Positions 63,129-64,000 of a stretch of DNA of 64,000 bases are shown piece by piece. Under the pieces are notes generated by a model. That model was given only the letters and a program-made list of their open reading frames with translations. It was not told the origin of the DNA and did no database searches. Positions within the stretch are counted from its first letter, which is position 1; each line of letters starts with the position of its first letter. This DNA is from DYFT01 sp041695085 (GTDB lineage: Bacteria > Bacteroidota > Ignavibacteria > UBA10030): assembly GCA_041695085.1 (NCBI GenBank), contig JBGFRO010000003.1:184487-248486 (forward strand), written 5' to 3'. The translations under genes and the position numbers were made by a program.

Positions 63129-63826
63129 TTATCCTCTATATATTTTTCTCGAGTAATTTCTATCAGCCAGTCAACAGGTGTGGGGCTGCCTGATAAAAGT
63201 GTCGCATCTATTCCCCGATGGACAACGATTGAACCAATTTCTTTTGCGTCTATGTAATCATAGATTTCTTTTGGTTCGTAAATGAAAATTCTTCTTCCGT
63301 CAATCGTCAACATTAGTCGCAAGGGGCGTCGGCCCGATTCTGCGCGGACTATCGCCAAATCGAGGGGAGGTACGTACTCTCGAAGGATATCATTTACCCT
63401 TACGTCATCACCAAGCTTGCGGATCATCGATCGGGTAATTACTGTACTTCCCGGATAACGATGAAGTGAACGGATTTGCTCGGATGTATCGACAACCGTA
63501 ATTTCCGGTAATGGGATAGCATCCTGGTCTAGACCTATAATAAGCTCGACATTGTCACCATCAATCAGGCTTATCAGCCGTACCTTTGACCTGTAGCCGA
63601 TGTGAGTGAATTCCACGATGTACGTTCCCGGAGGAATACCTTTTATTTCGAAATAGCCGCTGCTGTCCGTTGCGGCTCCGTGTGGTGTTTCTTTCACAAG
63701 AATGTTGGCGAGGGGCAGAGGCTTTTTCGTGGCGGCGTCGAAAACGAAGCCTTTGACTGTTGCACCAGTTTGCGCTTCTGCAAGCGTCAAAAAAGAAAGA
63801 AGGATGGTGCACAGGAGTCGTGGCAT
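63125..63826 (-). CDS. Secreted CarboxypepD_reg/TonB-plug-like protein, cassette-borne
   Basis: The 233-residue protein has a signal peptide (RLLCTILLSFLTLAEAQ) and a regulatory-like domain (TVKGFVFDAATKKPLPLANI, SGYFEIKGIPPGTYIVEFTH). A plug-like region follows (SLHRYPGSTVITRSMIRKLG, DDVRVNDILREYVPPLDLAI, GRRIFIYEPKEIYDYIDAKE). There is no barrel, so it is either a truncated receptor or a stand-alone plug-type protein. It reads leftward, coupled to the MauE-like gene by a 4-bp overlap. Confidence 0.75.
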   Translation of the reverse strand: MPRLLCTILLSFLTLAEAQTGATVKGFVFDAATKKPLPLANILVKETPHGAATDSSGYFEIKGIPPGTYIVEFTHIGYRSKVRLISLIDGDNVELIIGLDQDAIPLPEITVVDTSEQIRSLHRYPGSTVITRSMIRKLGDDVRVNDILREYVPPLDLAIVRAESGRRPLRLMLTIDGRRIFIYEPKEIYDYIDAKEIGSIVVHRGIDATLLSGSPTPVDWLIEITREKYIEDK

Positions 63827-63877
63827 ATGGACACTCGAATCAGAAGATTCTTTAGCAAAATTGGAACGGGCAATTTC

Positions 63878-64000
63878 ACATAACGTTTAGCGTAAGCACG
63901 CCGTTGTTTTTGCCGCTAAAGCTTGCCGCCGAAGGCGGCAGGCGTAATTGATGCTGCGACAGCCACGCTATCAAACGATCAATTTTCTCGCGTGGCTGGC
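63878..64000 (+). repeat. attC-like site M, cut by the window end
   Basis: ACATAAC at 63878, L'' GCGTAAGCACG, and a variant inner arm: AGCCACGC/GCGTGGCT around TATCAAACGATCAATTTTCT. The right part and R' lie outside. Confidence 0.75.

Larger units (their letters stand above)
50670..64000 (+). mobile_element. Integron-like gene-cassette array (CALIN-like), toxin-antitoxin rich
   Basis: Thirteen related repeats, all in the same orientation, separate twelve gene units of about 0.5-3 kb. Each repeat starts with RYYYAAC-like DNA (GCCTAAC, GCATAAC, AGCTAAC) and ends with GTTRRRY-like DNA (GTTAGGC, GTTAGCC, GTTATGC), with complementary inner boxes, as in attC sites. As in integron cassettes, the bases just after the crossover at the start of a cassette match its own R'' at the end. 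Seven units are toxin-antitoxin pairs. No IntI or attI is in the window and the array leaves at the right edge. The alternative is an unrelated repeat-bounded mobile system, discussed under findings. Confidence 0.75.

Noticed and set aside
50670..64000. A CRISPR array
   Set aside because: The repeats are 44-221 bp, far apart, have internal palindromes and flank protein-coding genes, with no short regular spacers and no cas genes.
50670..64000. Simple dispersed REP/MITE-type repeats
   Set aside because: The repeats are confined to one region, all share one orientation, alternate strictly with gene units, and their outermost bases pair across each gene. Random MITE insertion would not give this.

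Overview
The window looks like a chromosomal segment of a Gram-negative Bacteroidota/Chlorobi-type bacterium, with Ignavibacteria or a close relative as my best guess. The reasons are repeated C-terminal sorting domains with YPNPFNP-type motifs (type IX secretion), TonB-dependent receptors with carboxypeptidase-regulatory N-domains, a PorV/PorQ-like barrel, and LPS enzymes. Lineage is inferred from these families only. Region 1 (1-5.3 kb, minus strand) is a partner-switching regulatory module: two GAF/PP2C phosphatases (one cut by the window edge), a STAS antagonist and an anti-sigma kinase, preceded by a TPR protein and tRNA-Arg. Region 2 (5.6-8.0 kb) holds a heptosyltransferase-like GT9, an LpxL-type acyltransferase and a YjbQ-type protein. 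Region 3 (8.1-42.2 kb) is a large alpha-glucan locus: GH13 and GH57 enzymes, a MalEFG-type importer, secreted GH13 amylases, a starch-binding-like protein, a PorV-like protein, a TonB receptor with a large secreted partner, a SurA-like isomerase, a LacI regulator and a sugar dehydrogenase. Two LacI-type palindromes lie in it. Embedded is a small family of repeated lipoproteins with decayed remnants beside them. Region 4 (42.5-50.2 kb) has an HU protein, a second large TonB receptor with a clear terminator, tRNA-Asp, a class C beta-lactamase-type hydrolase and an alpha/beta hydrolase. Region 5 (50.67-64.0 kb, running off the right edge) is the unusual part. Thirteen related repeats in one orientation separate twelve short gene cassettes. 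Each repeat starts with an integron-like R'' core (RYYYAAC-like, e.g. GCCTAAC) and ends with an R'-like core (GTTRRRY-like, e.g. GTTAGGC), with complementary L boxes next to them. I read it as an integron cassette array without a visible integrase (CALIN-like), with unusual attC sites. Eight are 202-221 bp long, carry nested covarying hairpins and share a conserved apical loop. Each cassette also carries its own private 15-26 nt terminal inverted repeat that extends the core outward. Seven of the twelve cassettes are toxin-antitoxin modules (RelE/Phd, HigBA twice, AbrB/Doc, YefM/RelE, BrnT/CopG-like, Phd/YoeB). The others carry reverse-oriented genes (CarboxypepD_reg-like proteins, a HEAT-like protein, GIY-YIG, DUF4177-like). 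Several cassette genes are damaged by in-frame stops or by an IS3-family insertion.
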